This document shows positions 1-6,109 of a stretch of DNA of 8,266 bases, piece after piece (position 1 is the first letter of the stretch; every line of letters starts with the position of its first letter). The notes under the pieces were generated by a model, which ran no database searches, was not told the DNA's origin, and saw only the letters and a program-made list of their open reading frames with translations. Location: positions 1,646 through 9,911 of the forward strand of contig DOUU01000054.1 of NCBI GenBank assembly GCA_003520425.1. Reading direction: 5' to 3'. This stretch comes from Deltaproteobacteria bacterium (GTDB taxonomy: Bacteria; Myxococcota_A; UBA9160). Made by a program: the position numbers and the translations under genes.

Positions 1-273
1 TTCTTTACGCGTCAACATCTGCCCCAGACCTCCGATTGGGCCCTCGGATGGGACACGCCGACGAAGGGCGCCTCGTCGTCGGGTCAGTACTTCTCGGAGC
101 GTTCCGTCGGGCACCTCGGATTTACCGGAACCTCGCTCTGGATCGATCTCGATCGCGAGTGCATCGTGGTGATGCTCACCAACCGCATCCACCTCATTGC
201 CAAGCGCAGCCAGTACAAGCTGCGACCCTTGATCCACGACCTCTTGCTCGAATCGTTTCTGGCGGACGCATGA
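1..273 (+). CDS. Beta-lactamase-family serine hydrolase, C-terminal part (5' end outside window)
   Basis: Frame 1 is open from the window edge to TGA at 271-273 and gives the last 90 residues of a protein. They contain a GHLGFTGTS stretch (residues 37-45) followed by a hydrophobic strand (LWIDLD) and a VVMLTNR strand. This is the usual C-terminal layout of class C beta-lactamase/penicillin-binding-protein-fold hydrolases, where the third active-site motif KTG is replaced by H-x-G. The catalytic SxxK and YxN motifs would lie upstream and cannot be checked, nor can a signal peptide. The family includes beta-lactamases, D-alanyl peptidases and esterases, so the substrate is unknown. The stop overlaps the mpl start (ATGA), which implies translational coupling and perhaps a role in murein peptide processing; that role is inferred. 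Confidence 0.85.
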   Translation, partial: FFTRQHLPQTSDWALGWDTPTKGASSSGQYFSERSVGHLGFTGTSLWIDLDRECIVVMLTNRIHLIAKRSQYKLRPLIHDLLLESFLADA

Positions 274-1724
274 CGCCGGGCCACGTCCATTTCATTGCCA
301 TCGCCGGGACGGGCATGGGATCTCTCGCGGGCTTGCTGAAGGCCCGCGGGATCAAAGTCACCGGGTCGGACGAGAATCTCTATCCTCCGATGAGCACCGC
401 CCTCGAACGCTGGGGAATCTCCGTCTTCCAGGGTTTTGCTCCCGAACACCTGCAGGGAGACCGGCCCGACCTCATCGTGATCGGGAACGCAGTGCGGCCG
501 ACAAACCCCGAAGCCCAGGCCGCGCTCCAAAGCGGCGTGCGCTGCCTGTCTTTCCCCGATGCGCTCCACGAGCTCGCGATCGCCGGCAAGCACTCCGTGG
601 TTGTTGCCGGAACGCACGGCAAGACCACCACGACGAGCCTCGTCGCCACCTTGCTGCTCGAAACCGGACGCGATCCCTCGCTGCTCGTGGGCGGCATCGC
701 CGAGAACTTCGGCGGTAGCTTCCGGGAGGGGAAGGGACCGCATTTTGTCGTCGAGGGAGACGAGTACGACACCGCGTTCTTCGACAAGACGCCGAAGTTC
801 CTCCACTACGGAGCGCGCACGGCGGTGATTACCTCTGTCGAGTTCGACCACGCCGACATCTACCGCGACCTCGACCATGTCAAAGAGGCCTTCCGCGCGC
901 TGCTGGCCCGCATGCCGAAGGACGGGACCCTGGTGGCGGCGATCGACCACGCGGGCGTGCGGGACGTAATCGAAAAGCCGCCCTGTCGGATCATCCCGTA
1001 CGGCGTTGATGAACCCGGCAAGAGCGGCAAAGGCCCAAGGACAGGGCTTCGCGCCAGCGCGCTCGAGGTGACACCCGAGGGTACGCGTTTCCGGATTGCC
1101 CGGGATGGCACTCCCCAAGGCACAGCGCTCGTGCCCCTCGACGGTCGGCACAACGTGGAAAACGCAGTGGCTGCACTCGCAGTCGTGGAGGCGCTCGGCG
1201 TCCCGCTCGGCGAAGCCATCGCCGCCCTGCCTGCCTTCCGCGGCGTGAAGCGCCGGCAGGAGGTGCGCGGGCAGGCGCGGGGGATCGTGGTGCTCGACGA
1301 TTTCGCGCATCACCCGACGGCGGTGCGAGAGACGGTTGCGGCGGTGCGCGCGCGCTACACGGGCCACCGCCTGGTCGCGGTCTTCGAGCCCAGGACCAAC
1401 ACGAGCCGCCGGAAGGTCTTTCAGGCCGACTACGCGGCGGCCTTCCAGGGAGCCGACCTCGTCGTGGTGGCCGCCGTGCCCGACGTTCCGCTCTACAGCG
1501 CAACCGGCGAGGTCACCGAGCGGTTTTCCGCGGAAGAACTGGCGCGTGATCTGTCCCGGCGCGGGACGCCGGCCCGGGCCATCGAGGGCACGGACGCCAT
1601 CGTGGAGTGGCTGTGCGGCGAACTCGTGCCGGGCGACGTCGTCCTCGCCATGAGCAACGGCGCCTTCGGCGGCTTCTGGGACAAGCTCCTTTCGAGGCTC
1701 GGCGGGGATCGCCCCGCCCAATGA
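270..1724 (+). CDS. mpl: UDP-N-acetylmuramate:L-alanyl-gamma-D-glutamyl-meso-diaminopimelate ligase
   Basis: Mpl joins recycled L-Ala-gamma-D-Glu-meso-DAP tripeptide to UDP-MurNAc using ATP, in the cytoplasm, returning murein peptides to wall synthesis. The 484-residue product has the three Mur-ligase domains: an N-terminal Rossmann-like domain (IAGTGMGSLAGLLKARG, about 11-27), an ATP domain with P-loop GTHGKTTTT (114-122) and EGDEYD (162-167), and a C-terminal domain with DDFAHHPTA (343-351) and FEPRTNTSRR (372-381). The SDENLYPPMS segment (33-42) and the MSNGAFGGFWDKLL ending favour Mpl over MurC, and the length fits (about 450-490). The open frame continues upstream to 36, but ATG 270 is chosen because homology begins there and it overlaps the preceding stop by 4 bases; GGCGGA at 261-266 is a weak ribosome site. 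The downstream deacetylase also overlaps by 4 bases. Confidence 0.96.
   Translation: MTPGHVHFIAIAGTGMGSLAGLLKARGIKVTGSDENLYPPMSTALERWGISVFQGFAPEHLQGDRPDLIVIGNAVRPTNPEAQAALQSGVRCLSFPDALHELAIAGKHSVVVAGTHGKTTTTSLVATLLLETGRDPSLLVGGIAENFGGSFREGKGPHFVVEGDEYDTAFFDKTPKFLHYGARTAVITSVEFDHADIYRDLDHVKEAFRALLARMPKDGTLVAAIDHAGVRDVIEKPPCRIIPYGVDEPGKSGKGPRTGLRASALEVTPEGTRFRIARDGTPQGTALVPLDGRHNVENAVAALAVVEALGVPLGEAIAALPAFRGVKRRQEVRGQARGIVVLDDFAHHPTAVRETVAAVRARYTGHRLVAVFEPRTNTSRRKVFQADYAAAFQGADLVVVAAVPDVPLYSATGEVTERFSAEELARDLSRRGTPARAIEGTDAIVEWLCGELVPGDVVLAMSNGAFGGFWDKLLSRLGGDRPAQ
1701..1718 (+). promoter_or_regulatory. GC hairpin just before the deacetylase start
   Basis: GGCGGGG (1701-1707) pairs perfectly with CCCCGCC (1712-1718) around an ATCG loop. 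The hairpin covers the last mpl codons and ends two bases before the deacetylase ATG. In mRNA it would cover the place where a ribosome site should be, which fits translation by terminating mpl ribosomes. Seven-pair GC stems are common by chance in such DNA, so only its position makes it notable. Confidence 0.4.
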
Positions 1725-2407
1725 TCCCCTCGCGCGTGCTGGCGGTCGGCGCGCACCCCGACGATCTCGAGTTTTATGCCGGTGCGACGCTGGCGGGCCT
1801 TGCCCGGGAGGGGGCGGAAGTCAGGATTGTGATCTGCACCGACGGGTCTCGAGGCGGAGGCGCCGGAGCGGAGCTTGCGGCAGAGCGCCGGAGCGAGGCG
1901 GAACGTGCGGCCGCGGCGCTGGGATGCGCGAGGCCGCGGTTTCTCGGATATGCCGACGGCGAGCTCGTGAACGACGAGGCGCTGCGCCGCGACCTGGTGC
2001 GCGAGATTCGAACGGCGCGCCCCGAGTTATTGCTCGCCCATGACCCCACCACGTTCTGGACACGCAGCGGCGCCCTCGCTCGCCTCGGCCACAGCGATCA
2101 TCGGGCGGCCGGTGAAGCCGTGCTCGACGCCCTCTACCCGCGAGCGATGCTGGGAAGCTTCTACCCCGAGCTCGCAGGGCAGGGACTGGTGCCCTGGATC
2201 GTGCGTGAGCTGTGGCTGTTCGACACCATAGCGCCCGATCACTTTCAAGAGGTCACTGCCATGAGCGCGGCGAAGCGCGAGGCGCTCCTCTGCCACGCAA
2301 GCCAGAATCCGACGGCGCTCGCCCGGGACGCAGACCTTGAGGCCGAGGGGCTGCGCGAACGGGCCGGTTTTGCGGCGGAAGGATTTCGCAAACTGCGGCT
2401 CTACTGA
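1721..2407 (+). CDS. PIG-L family zinc-dependent deacetylase (BshB/MshB-like fold)
   Basis: This 228-residue protein belongs to the PIG-L/LmbE deacetylases, which remove N-acetyl groups from GlcNAc-type sugars, as in bacillithiol, mycothiol and GPI precursor synthesis. It opens with VLAVGAHPDDLEF; HPDD (12-15) carries zinc ligands and the catalytic Asp. The third ligand is expected in GHSDHRAAG (123-131). HDPTTFW (107-113) and VRELWLF (161-167) are also typical. Length matches the family and there is no signal peptide, so it is probably cytoplasmic. Its ATG overlaps the mpl stop (ATGA) and no good Shine-Dalgarno is visible, so translation probably depends on mpl. The substrate cannot be read from sequence. 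Bacillithiol-type chemistry is the default guess, while the mpl neighbour suggests a recycled amino sugar. Confidence 0.93.
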   Translation: MIPSRVLAVGAHPDDLEFYAGATLAGLAREGAEVRIVICTDGSRGGGAGAELAAERRSEAERAAAALGCARPRFLGYADGELVNDEALRRDLVREIRTARPELLLAHDPTTFWTRSGALARLGHSDHRAAGEAVLDALYPRAMLGSFYPELAGQGLVPWIVRELWLFDTIAPDHFQEVTAMSAAKREALLCHASQNPTALARDADLEAEGLRERAGFAAEGFRKLRLY

Positions 2408-2424
2408 AAGGCAGCCGATCGAGC

Positions 2425-2538
2425 TCAGCTTGCGAGGGACCCCCATGCGGCGGCGGCGCGGGGGAGAGCCGCCGTGAGGATGAAGAGAAGGACCTGCGAA
2501 GCGGGTCGCAAGACTGCCGCCCTTCGCCGGCTCGGCAT
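2425..2538 (-). CDS. Possible 37-residue exported peptide, or remnant of an exported protein
   Basis: An ATG at 2538 opens 37 codons ending in TGA at 2425-2427. The product has a basic start (MPSRRR), a hydrophobic core (VLLFILTAAL) and an alanine-rich end (PRAAAA) before WGSLAS, so it looks like a complete Sec signal peptide with only a few residues after the likely cleavage point. A perfect AGGAGG (2545-2550 on the minus strand) sits 6 bases before the ATG, the best ribosome site in the window. It starts about 40 bases after the lipoprotein stop on the same strand and could be its last cistron. It may be a real small protein, a leader-like ORF, or the front of an exported gene lost by deletion or early stop. 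After the stop I find no continuation in other frames beyond the antisense of the deacetylase gene. Confidence 0.4.
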   Translation of the reverse strand: MPSRRRAAVLRPASQVLLFILTAALPRAAAAWGSLAS

Positions 2539-2544
2539 CGGCTC

Positions 2545-2550
2545 CCTCCT
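2545..2550 (-). promoter_or_regulatory. Ribosome binding site of the 37-residue ORF
   Basis: The minus strand reads AGGAGG here, with a 6-base spacer to ATG 2538. This perfect Shine-Dalgarno is the main reason to take the short ORF seriously. Confidence 0.5.
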
Positions 2551-2578
2551 CACCCGTGCTTCGGAATTTGCCGCAGCG

Positions 2579-3319
2579 CTACGGATTGGCGACGGGCTCG
2601 CCCGCCGCGAGGCCCCCCTTGGGCATGGCGTCCTCCGGTGGGTGTACCGGGCGCTCGTGCGGATCATCGGACCCTTCTAGAGGGCCGTCGATGTCGCTCA
2701 CCGTGAAGTTGATGGCGATGAAGACGGTAAAATCGTCGTGCTTCGCGCGACCCACCTCGGGTCCGAACTTGGCCAGGAGGTCCCCGCTCCCGGGATCGAG
2801 CGCGTCCACTTCAAGCTCGACGAATCCGCGATGGCGGACCCACTTGAAAAAGGCGATCTCCGGCGCGGGCAAGGCGACCACGGGCAGCTCCATGGCTGGG
2901 GAGCCCACGAGGGTCTCCCCGCGATCGGTCCCAAGGACGGTCGCGAGCACGAGGAGTTTGAGTTCCGGAGCATCGGAGGACAGGTGCACGCCTTGCTCCC
3001 GGAGCCTCTCCTTCAGGAGCTCCTTTGCAAATGCCACATTTCCTGCTTGGCCGACGAATTCGACGTCGACGCGTCGACCGCTCAGGCGACTGAGGTCGAG
3101 CTGGCCGAAGGCGCGGTCGAGGGAGCGCGCGAGGAGAAGCTGGCTCGTGGCCGAGGGCTCCTGCGGCGTGAGCATCATGGAATGGCCACAGGCCCCGGTC
3201 ATCAGCAGCAACCCGGCCCATGCCACCTGCCGAGCGCGGGTCACAGCGGGGGGGCGCCCCGCGAAGCGGCTCCGGGGGAGCGTCACGAGAGCCTTCCAGG
3301 GTCTTCCGATGCGATTCAC
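2579..3319 (-). CDS. Predicted lipoprotein of unknown function
   Basis: I do not recognise this 246-residue protein. It has a long basic N-region, a hydrophobic run (VAWAGLLLM, 32-40) and a lipobox-like MTGAC with Cys44 as the probable lipidation site, so it is likely anchored in a membrane facing the periplasm. Residue +2 after Cys is Gly, not Asp, so the outer membrane is favoured if Lol sorting applies. The mature part alternates helices and strands: LARSLDRAFGQLDLSRLSGR (63-82), a Leu/Val-rich strand near 121-129 leading to GTDRGE (130-135), FFKWVRHRGF (157-166) and FTVFIAINFTVSD (197-209). A Pro/Asp-rich tail follows from about 212. GTG 3319 is chosen because GGAGGAAG lies 9 bases upstream; an internal GTG near residue 27 would give a shorter signal peptide but has no ribosome site. 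It follows the MutS-like gene on the same strand after 117 bases. Confidence 0.85.
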   Translation of the reverse strand: MNRIGRPWKALVTLPRSRFAGRPPAVTRARQVAWAGLLLMTGACGHSMMLTPQEPSATSQLLLARSLDRAFGQLDLSRLSGRRVDVEFVGQAGNVAFAKELLKERLREQGVHLSSDAPELKLLVLATVLGTDRGETLVGSPAMELPVVALPAPEIAFFKWVRHRGFVELEVDALDPGSGDLLAKFGPEVGRAKHDDFTVFIAINFTVSDIDGPLEGSDDPHERPVHPPEDAMPKGGLAAGEPVANP

Positions 3320-3326
3320 CGGTTCG

Positions 3327-3334
3327 CTTCCTCC
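3327..3334 (-). promoter_or_regulatory. Ribosome binding site of the lipoprotein gene
   Basis: The minus strand reads GGAGGAAG, with a spacer of about 9 bases to GTG 3319. It decides the start in favour of this GTG over the internal GTG at about codon 27. The remaining sequence between 3335 and 3436 shows no clear promoter or terminator. Confidence 0.7.
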
Positions 3335-3436
3335 GCCCTTCGGTGGAGCCCGCCGAACTCGTCTCGGAAGACCCGGTCGATCTCTTGAATCTCAAGTTCT
3401 TCCTTCCCGGGCCCTGCGGAGGGAGCAGCGGTCTCG

Positions 3437-5263
3437 TCACACCTCGAGCCCGACCGCTCGCATCAGCGCAAGGGCGTTGCTCTTGTGCACGACGCCAGGA
3501 CGGAGGTGGAAGTCGAAGCTCATCCGGCCCTCCTCGAGCTGATCCTCGAAGTGGACGTTCGCGGCGCGAGGAGCGAGGGCGTCGGCGATCCGCGCGAGGG
3601 CGAGGTCGTGAGTCGTGATGAGGCCGATGGCGCCTCGCTCCACGAAGCCGCGCACCACCGCCTCGGCACCGATCCTGCGGTCATGGGAGTTCGTGCCGGC
3701 GAGGATCTCGTCCAGCAAGAAGAGCAGGGGGGGGCCTTCGGATGCCTGCTCGACCAGCCGACGGATCCGGGTGATCTCCGCATAGAAGCGCGAGCTCCCC
3801 GTCTCGAGGGAGTCCTGGATCCGGATCGACGCTCCAAGGGCCAGAGGAGAGAGGCGCAGCCGATGCGCGCAGACCGGAGCTCCCGCCTGAGCGAGCAATG
3901 CATTCGTGCCGACGCTGCGCAAGAGCGTGCTCTTGCCGGACATGTTGGATCCACTCACCACGAGCACGCGCAGCTCCCCGCCAAGCCGCAGGTCATTGCG
4001 CACGCAGCGCTCGGCGGGCAAGAGGGGATGGCCGAGCCCCTCACTCTCAAATCGGGCTTCGCCCTCCACGACCTCCGGGAAGGGATGCTCGGGGTGCTCG
4101 TACGCAAACCCCGCAAGTGCGCAGAGGGCCTCGATCTCTCCCACGGTCGAAATCCACTGCGGTACCGCGGCGCCGCATTGCGCCCGCCAGGCTTCAATGG
4201 CGCGCGTGATCTGCGTGGTCCAGAGCACAAGCGCCGCAAGGGGGGCGAAGAGCTGGTTGCGGCGTGCATCCAGGAGGTCGACGAAAAGGCGCAGGCGTGT
4301 GACGCGCCGAGAAGGAGGGACGCCTTGGGTGTCGAGCGTCCTGCGCAGCGAGGCGAGCTTCTCCGACTCGAAGCGCTCGGACTCAATCCGTGCCAGAAGC
4401 CCGCCGAGCAACGCGAGGTCGCGGCACGGCCTTTCGACGCCACGTGCGATGGCAGCCGTTTGCTTGCGAGCGAGAAGGCCGAGCGCGCCTTCGAGGATGA
4501 GGACACCAAGCAGCGGAATCGCGTTCCAGACCCCTGCGATCCAGGCGCCGAGACTCGCGAGAGCTGAGGCGGCAAGCACAGCGCCGGCCGTCCGCAGTGC
4601 GCGATGGAAAGAGGCACGAGGCGTCACGGCCCAGTGCGCAAGCGCCTCGGGCGCAAGACCCGCCCGAACCTCATCCCCGAGGAGTGCGAGCTCTTCCCGA
4701 AGGTCGAGGCGCGGCGCGAGTTCAGCGACGGCCGCTTGACGCGCGCGCACCTCCTCGGGCGCCGCCGGGGCGCACAGCCACGCCGCGAGGGTGTCCTCGC
4801 CGGCGCGGGTGCGTGCCGTGCAAAGGAACTCGAAAAGCGAGCCACGCCCAAACACGTCAAGGTCCGCGGCGTAGAGGTGATCGCCGCTCAAGAAACGTTC
4901 TCCCTGCTCGCCTCCTCCGATCCAGCGGGCCTCAAGCCGAGCGATCCCTCGCTCGTAGAGGGCGGCGGCGCGCTCCGCGCGCCTGCGCGCGCGGATGGTG
5001 CGGTCGTGCAGCACGACGAGCAGCACGAAGAAAAGCGCAGGTGGGAGGAGCATCGCCGGGTGCACCGTGCCCTGAATGAAGACCCACCAGGCGAGGGCAG
5101 CCGCAGCGAAGAAGACGAGAAGGCGCGTGTTGGACAGCCAGCGCTCACGGCGTTCAAGCTCGAGCGCTGCGGCGCGCCGTGCGGCAAGACGCCGCGCGTA
5201 TTCCGGCGCGGGCTCCGGGGCTTTCGACGCTTGCGGCAGCTGCGACGGCACACGCAGCTTCAC
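3437..5263 (-). CDS. Membrane-anchored MutS-family ATPase (MutS-like domain V protein)
   Basis: The 608-residue product has a complete C-terminal MutS ATPase: Walker A GSNMSGKST (438-446), a DSLETGSSRFYAEI signature (484-497), Walker B LLFLLDEILAGTNSHDR (513-529; D518, E519) and a LITTHD histidine switch (548-553). The mismatch-recognition and connector domains of MutS1 are missing, as is a C-terminal Smr domain, so this is neither MutS1 nor typical MutS2. The N-terminal half instead has hydrophobic hairpins (about 46-63 with 68-85, and 223-246 with 248-266) and perhaps one more segment near 336-352, suggesting anchoring in the inner membrane. A core-like helical region precedes the ATPase. 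GTG 5263 is chosen because it overlaps the thiD stop (GTGA) and sequence upstream in this frame is antisense-like. No Shine-Dalgarno is visible, so translation is probably coupled to thiD. Function is unknown; a mismatch-repair role is doubtful. Confidence 0.92.
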   Translation of the reverse strand: MKLRVPSQLPQASKAPEPAPEYARRLAARRAAALELERRERWLSNTRLLVFFAAAALAWWVFIQGTVHPAMLLPPALFFVLLVVLHDRTIRARRRAERAAALYERGIARLEARWIGGGEQGERFLSGDHLYAADLDVFGRGSLFEFLCTARTRAGEDTLAAWLCAPAAPEEVRARQAAVAELAPRLDLREELALLGDEVRAGLAPEALAHWAVTPRASFHRALRTAGAVLAASALASLGAWIAGVWNAIPLLGVLILEGALGLLARKQTAAIARGVERPCRDLALLGGLLARIESERFESEKLASLRRTLDTQGVPPSRRVTRLRLFVDLLDARRNQLFAPLAALVLWTTQITRAIEAWRAQCGAAVPQWISTVGEIEALCALAGFAYEHPEHPFPEVVEGEARFESEGLGHPLLPAERCVRNDLRLGGELRVLVVSGSNMSGKSTLLRSVGTNALLAQAGAPVCAHRLRLSPLALGASIRIQDSLETGSSRFYAEITRIRRLVEQASEGPPLLFLLDEILAGTNSHDRRIGAEAVVRGFVERGAIGLITTHDLALARIADALAPRAANVHFEDQLEEGRMSFDFHLRPGVVHKSNALALMRAVGLEV

Positions 5264-6108
5264 GGGAAGACCAGAAGCCGGGCTCCGTGCCCCGCCGTTT
5301 GTGCACGACGGATGGCGCTTGCGACGAATGCGCGCGCCGAGTCCACGGCAGCCGCGAGATCTTGCCCGCGGGCCAGACCCGCGGCAATCGCTGCAGCGAG
5401 CGCGCAGCCCGTGCCATGCACACGGGATCCTGCGATGCGCTCCCCCCGGAGCCAGGTGATGCGGACGCCCGCCTCTTCCCGGAGCGCGAGGCAGTCGTCG
5501 CAAGGGCCATCGCGGTGGCCGCCTTTCACCAGGGCAGCCGCGGCTCCGAACTCGCTGACGAAGGTCCGCGCGGCGCTCTCGATCCCGCCGGCACTCGACA
5601 CGTCCCGCTCGGCCAGATGTTCGGCCTCTCGAAGGTTCGGCGTCACGAGAGCGGCGTGCGCAAAGAGCGCGATGAGCGTGCCCCAGGCACGGCGCTCGAG
5701 AAGGGGCGTGCCGTCGCTCGCGGCGAGGACCGGATCGATCACGACGGGCGGCGCTCCGGGGGAGCGTGCGCTGCCCGCTCGGGCCGCCGGCGGCTCCAGC
5801 TCCGCGAGGCCGAGCGCCACCGCCCGGGCGACGTCGTCGGTTGCAAGCATGCCGAGCTTTACGGCGGACGGCGCGACGTCCCTCAGCAAGACGCGAATCT
5901 GATCGAGGACGACGTTCGGGAATGCGGGCAAGACACGGTGGACCTTCACCGTGTCTTGAACCGTGAGCGCGGTGATGACGCCTGCGCCGTGGACCCCGAG
6001 CGTCCGAAAGACCTGCAGGTCGAGCTGGAGCCCGGCGCCTCCAGTCGGGTCCGAGCCGGCGATCGACACAGCGAGCTGCACGGGCGTGATGGTAAGATCC
6101 GCCCCCAT
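5260..6108 (-). CDS. thiD: Hydroxymethylpyrimidine/phosphomethylpyrimidine kinase
   Basis: ThiD phosphorylates HMP and then HMP-phosphate with ATP to give HMP-PP for thiamine synthesis, in the cytoplasm. The 282-residue product has the ribokinase-like motifs in order: SIAGSDPTGGAG (15-26), VITALTVQDT (44-53), KLGMLAT (84-90), VIDPVL (123-128), TPNLREAEHL (156-165), VKGGH (194-198) and HGTGCALAAAIAAGLA (231-246) with the active-site region Cys235. Length is slightly above the usual 260-275. ATG 6108 is the nearest ATG before the conserved start; GTG 6081 (273 residues) is the alternative, and neither has a strong ribosome site. The upstream in-frame extension to 6165 has no support. No ThiE domain is fused, and no other thiamine gene or TPP riboswitch is visible nearby. 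It overlaps the MutS-like gene by 4 bases. Confidence 0.95.
   Translation of the reverse strand: MGADLTITPVQLAVSIAGSDPTGGAGLQLDLQVFRTLGVHGAGVITALTVQDTVKVHRVLPAFPNVVLDQIRVLLRDVAPSAVKLGMLATDDVARAVALGLAELEPPAARAGSARSPGAPPVVIDPVLAASDGTPLLERRAWGTLIALFAHAALVTPNLREAEHLAERDVSSAGGIESAARTFVSEFGAAAALVKGGHRDGPCDDCLALREEAGVRITWLRGERIAGSRVHGTGCALAAAIAAGLARGQDLAAAVDSARAFVASAIRRAQTAGHGARLLVFP
5929..5958. repeat. Perfect 12-bp inverted repeat inside thiD
   Basis: CAAGACACGGTG (5929-5940) and CACCGTGTCTTG (5947-5958) are exact reverse complements around GACCTT. The element fills exactly ten thiD codons (residues 51-60, QDTVKVHRVL). It could fold in thiD mRNA as a strong hairpin or act as a dyad operator; it lies about 150 bases upstream of the divergent ATG at 6107. 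A rough composition-based estimate makes such a perfect 12-bp dyad uncommon but not impossible by chance in a window this size, and part of the sequence is fixed by conserved ThiD residues. Confidence 0.6.
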
Positions 6109-6109
6109 G
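6106..6109. promoter_or_regulatory. CATG shared by two divergent start codons
   Basis: The thiD ATG (minus, 6108-6106) and the exported-protein ATG (plus, 6107-6109) overlap by two bases in one CATG. No non-coding space is left between the genes, so each promoter and 5' leader must lie inside the other gene, unless one true start is further downstream (GTG 6081 for thiD). I see no convincing -35/-10 pair on either side. Confidence 0.55.

Larger units (their letters stand above)
2408..2578. other. Convergent 3' ends between the deacetylase and lipoprotein genes
   Basis: These 171 bases separate the plus-strand deacetylase from the minus-strand lipoprotein. They hold the small minus-strand ORF described separately. 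A stem CGGCGGC/GCCGCCG (2451-2457 and 2468-2474, 10-base loop) is present but has no T-run on either side, so I do not call a terminator. I see nothing else in this stretch. Confidence 0.5.

Noticed and set aside
36..269. N-terminal extension of mpl by 78 residues
   Set aside because: The extension is an off-frame reading of the serine hydrolase C-terminus; Mpl homology begins at ATG 270.
84..1721. A 545-codon minus-strand open frame opposite mpl
   Set aside because: It mirrors mpl almost exactly, is rich in Arg/His/Gly without domains, and mpl itself is unmistakable.
2451..2474. Possible terminator stem between the convergent genes
   Set aside because: There is no T-run on either strand and the stem comes from alanine codons of the small ORF.
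3065..3078. Perfect 14-bp palindrome GTCGACGCGTCGAC in the lipoprotein gene
   Set aside because: About one such palindrome per two windows of this size is expected by chance, and it encodes ordinary residues.
2811..3440. Minus-strand ORF starting at GTG 3440, overlapping the MutS-like stop by 4 bases
   Set aside because: Its translation is basic and low-complexity and it overlaps the lipoprotein, which has a lipobox and ribosome site. The GTGA overlap looks accidental.
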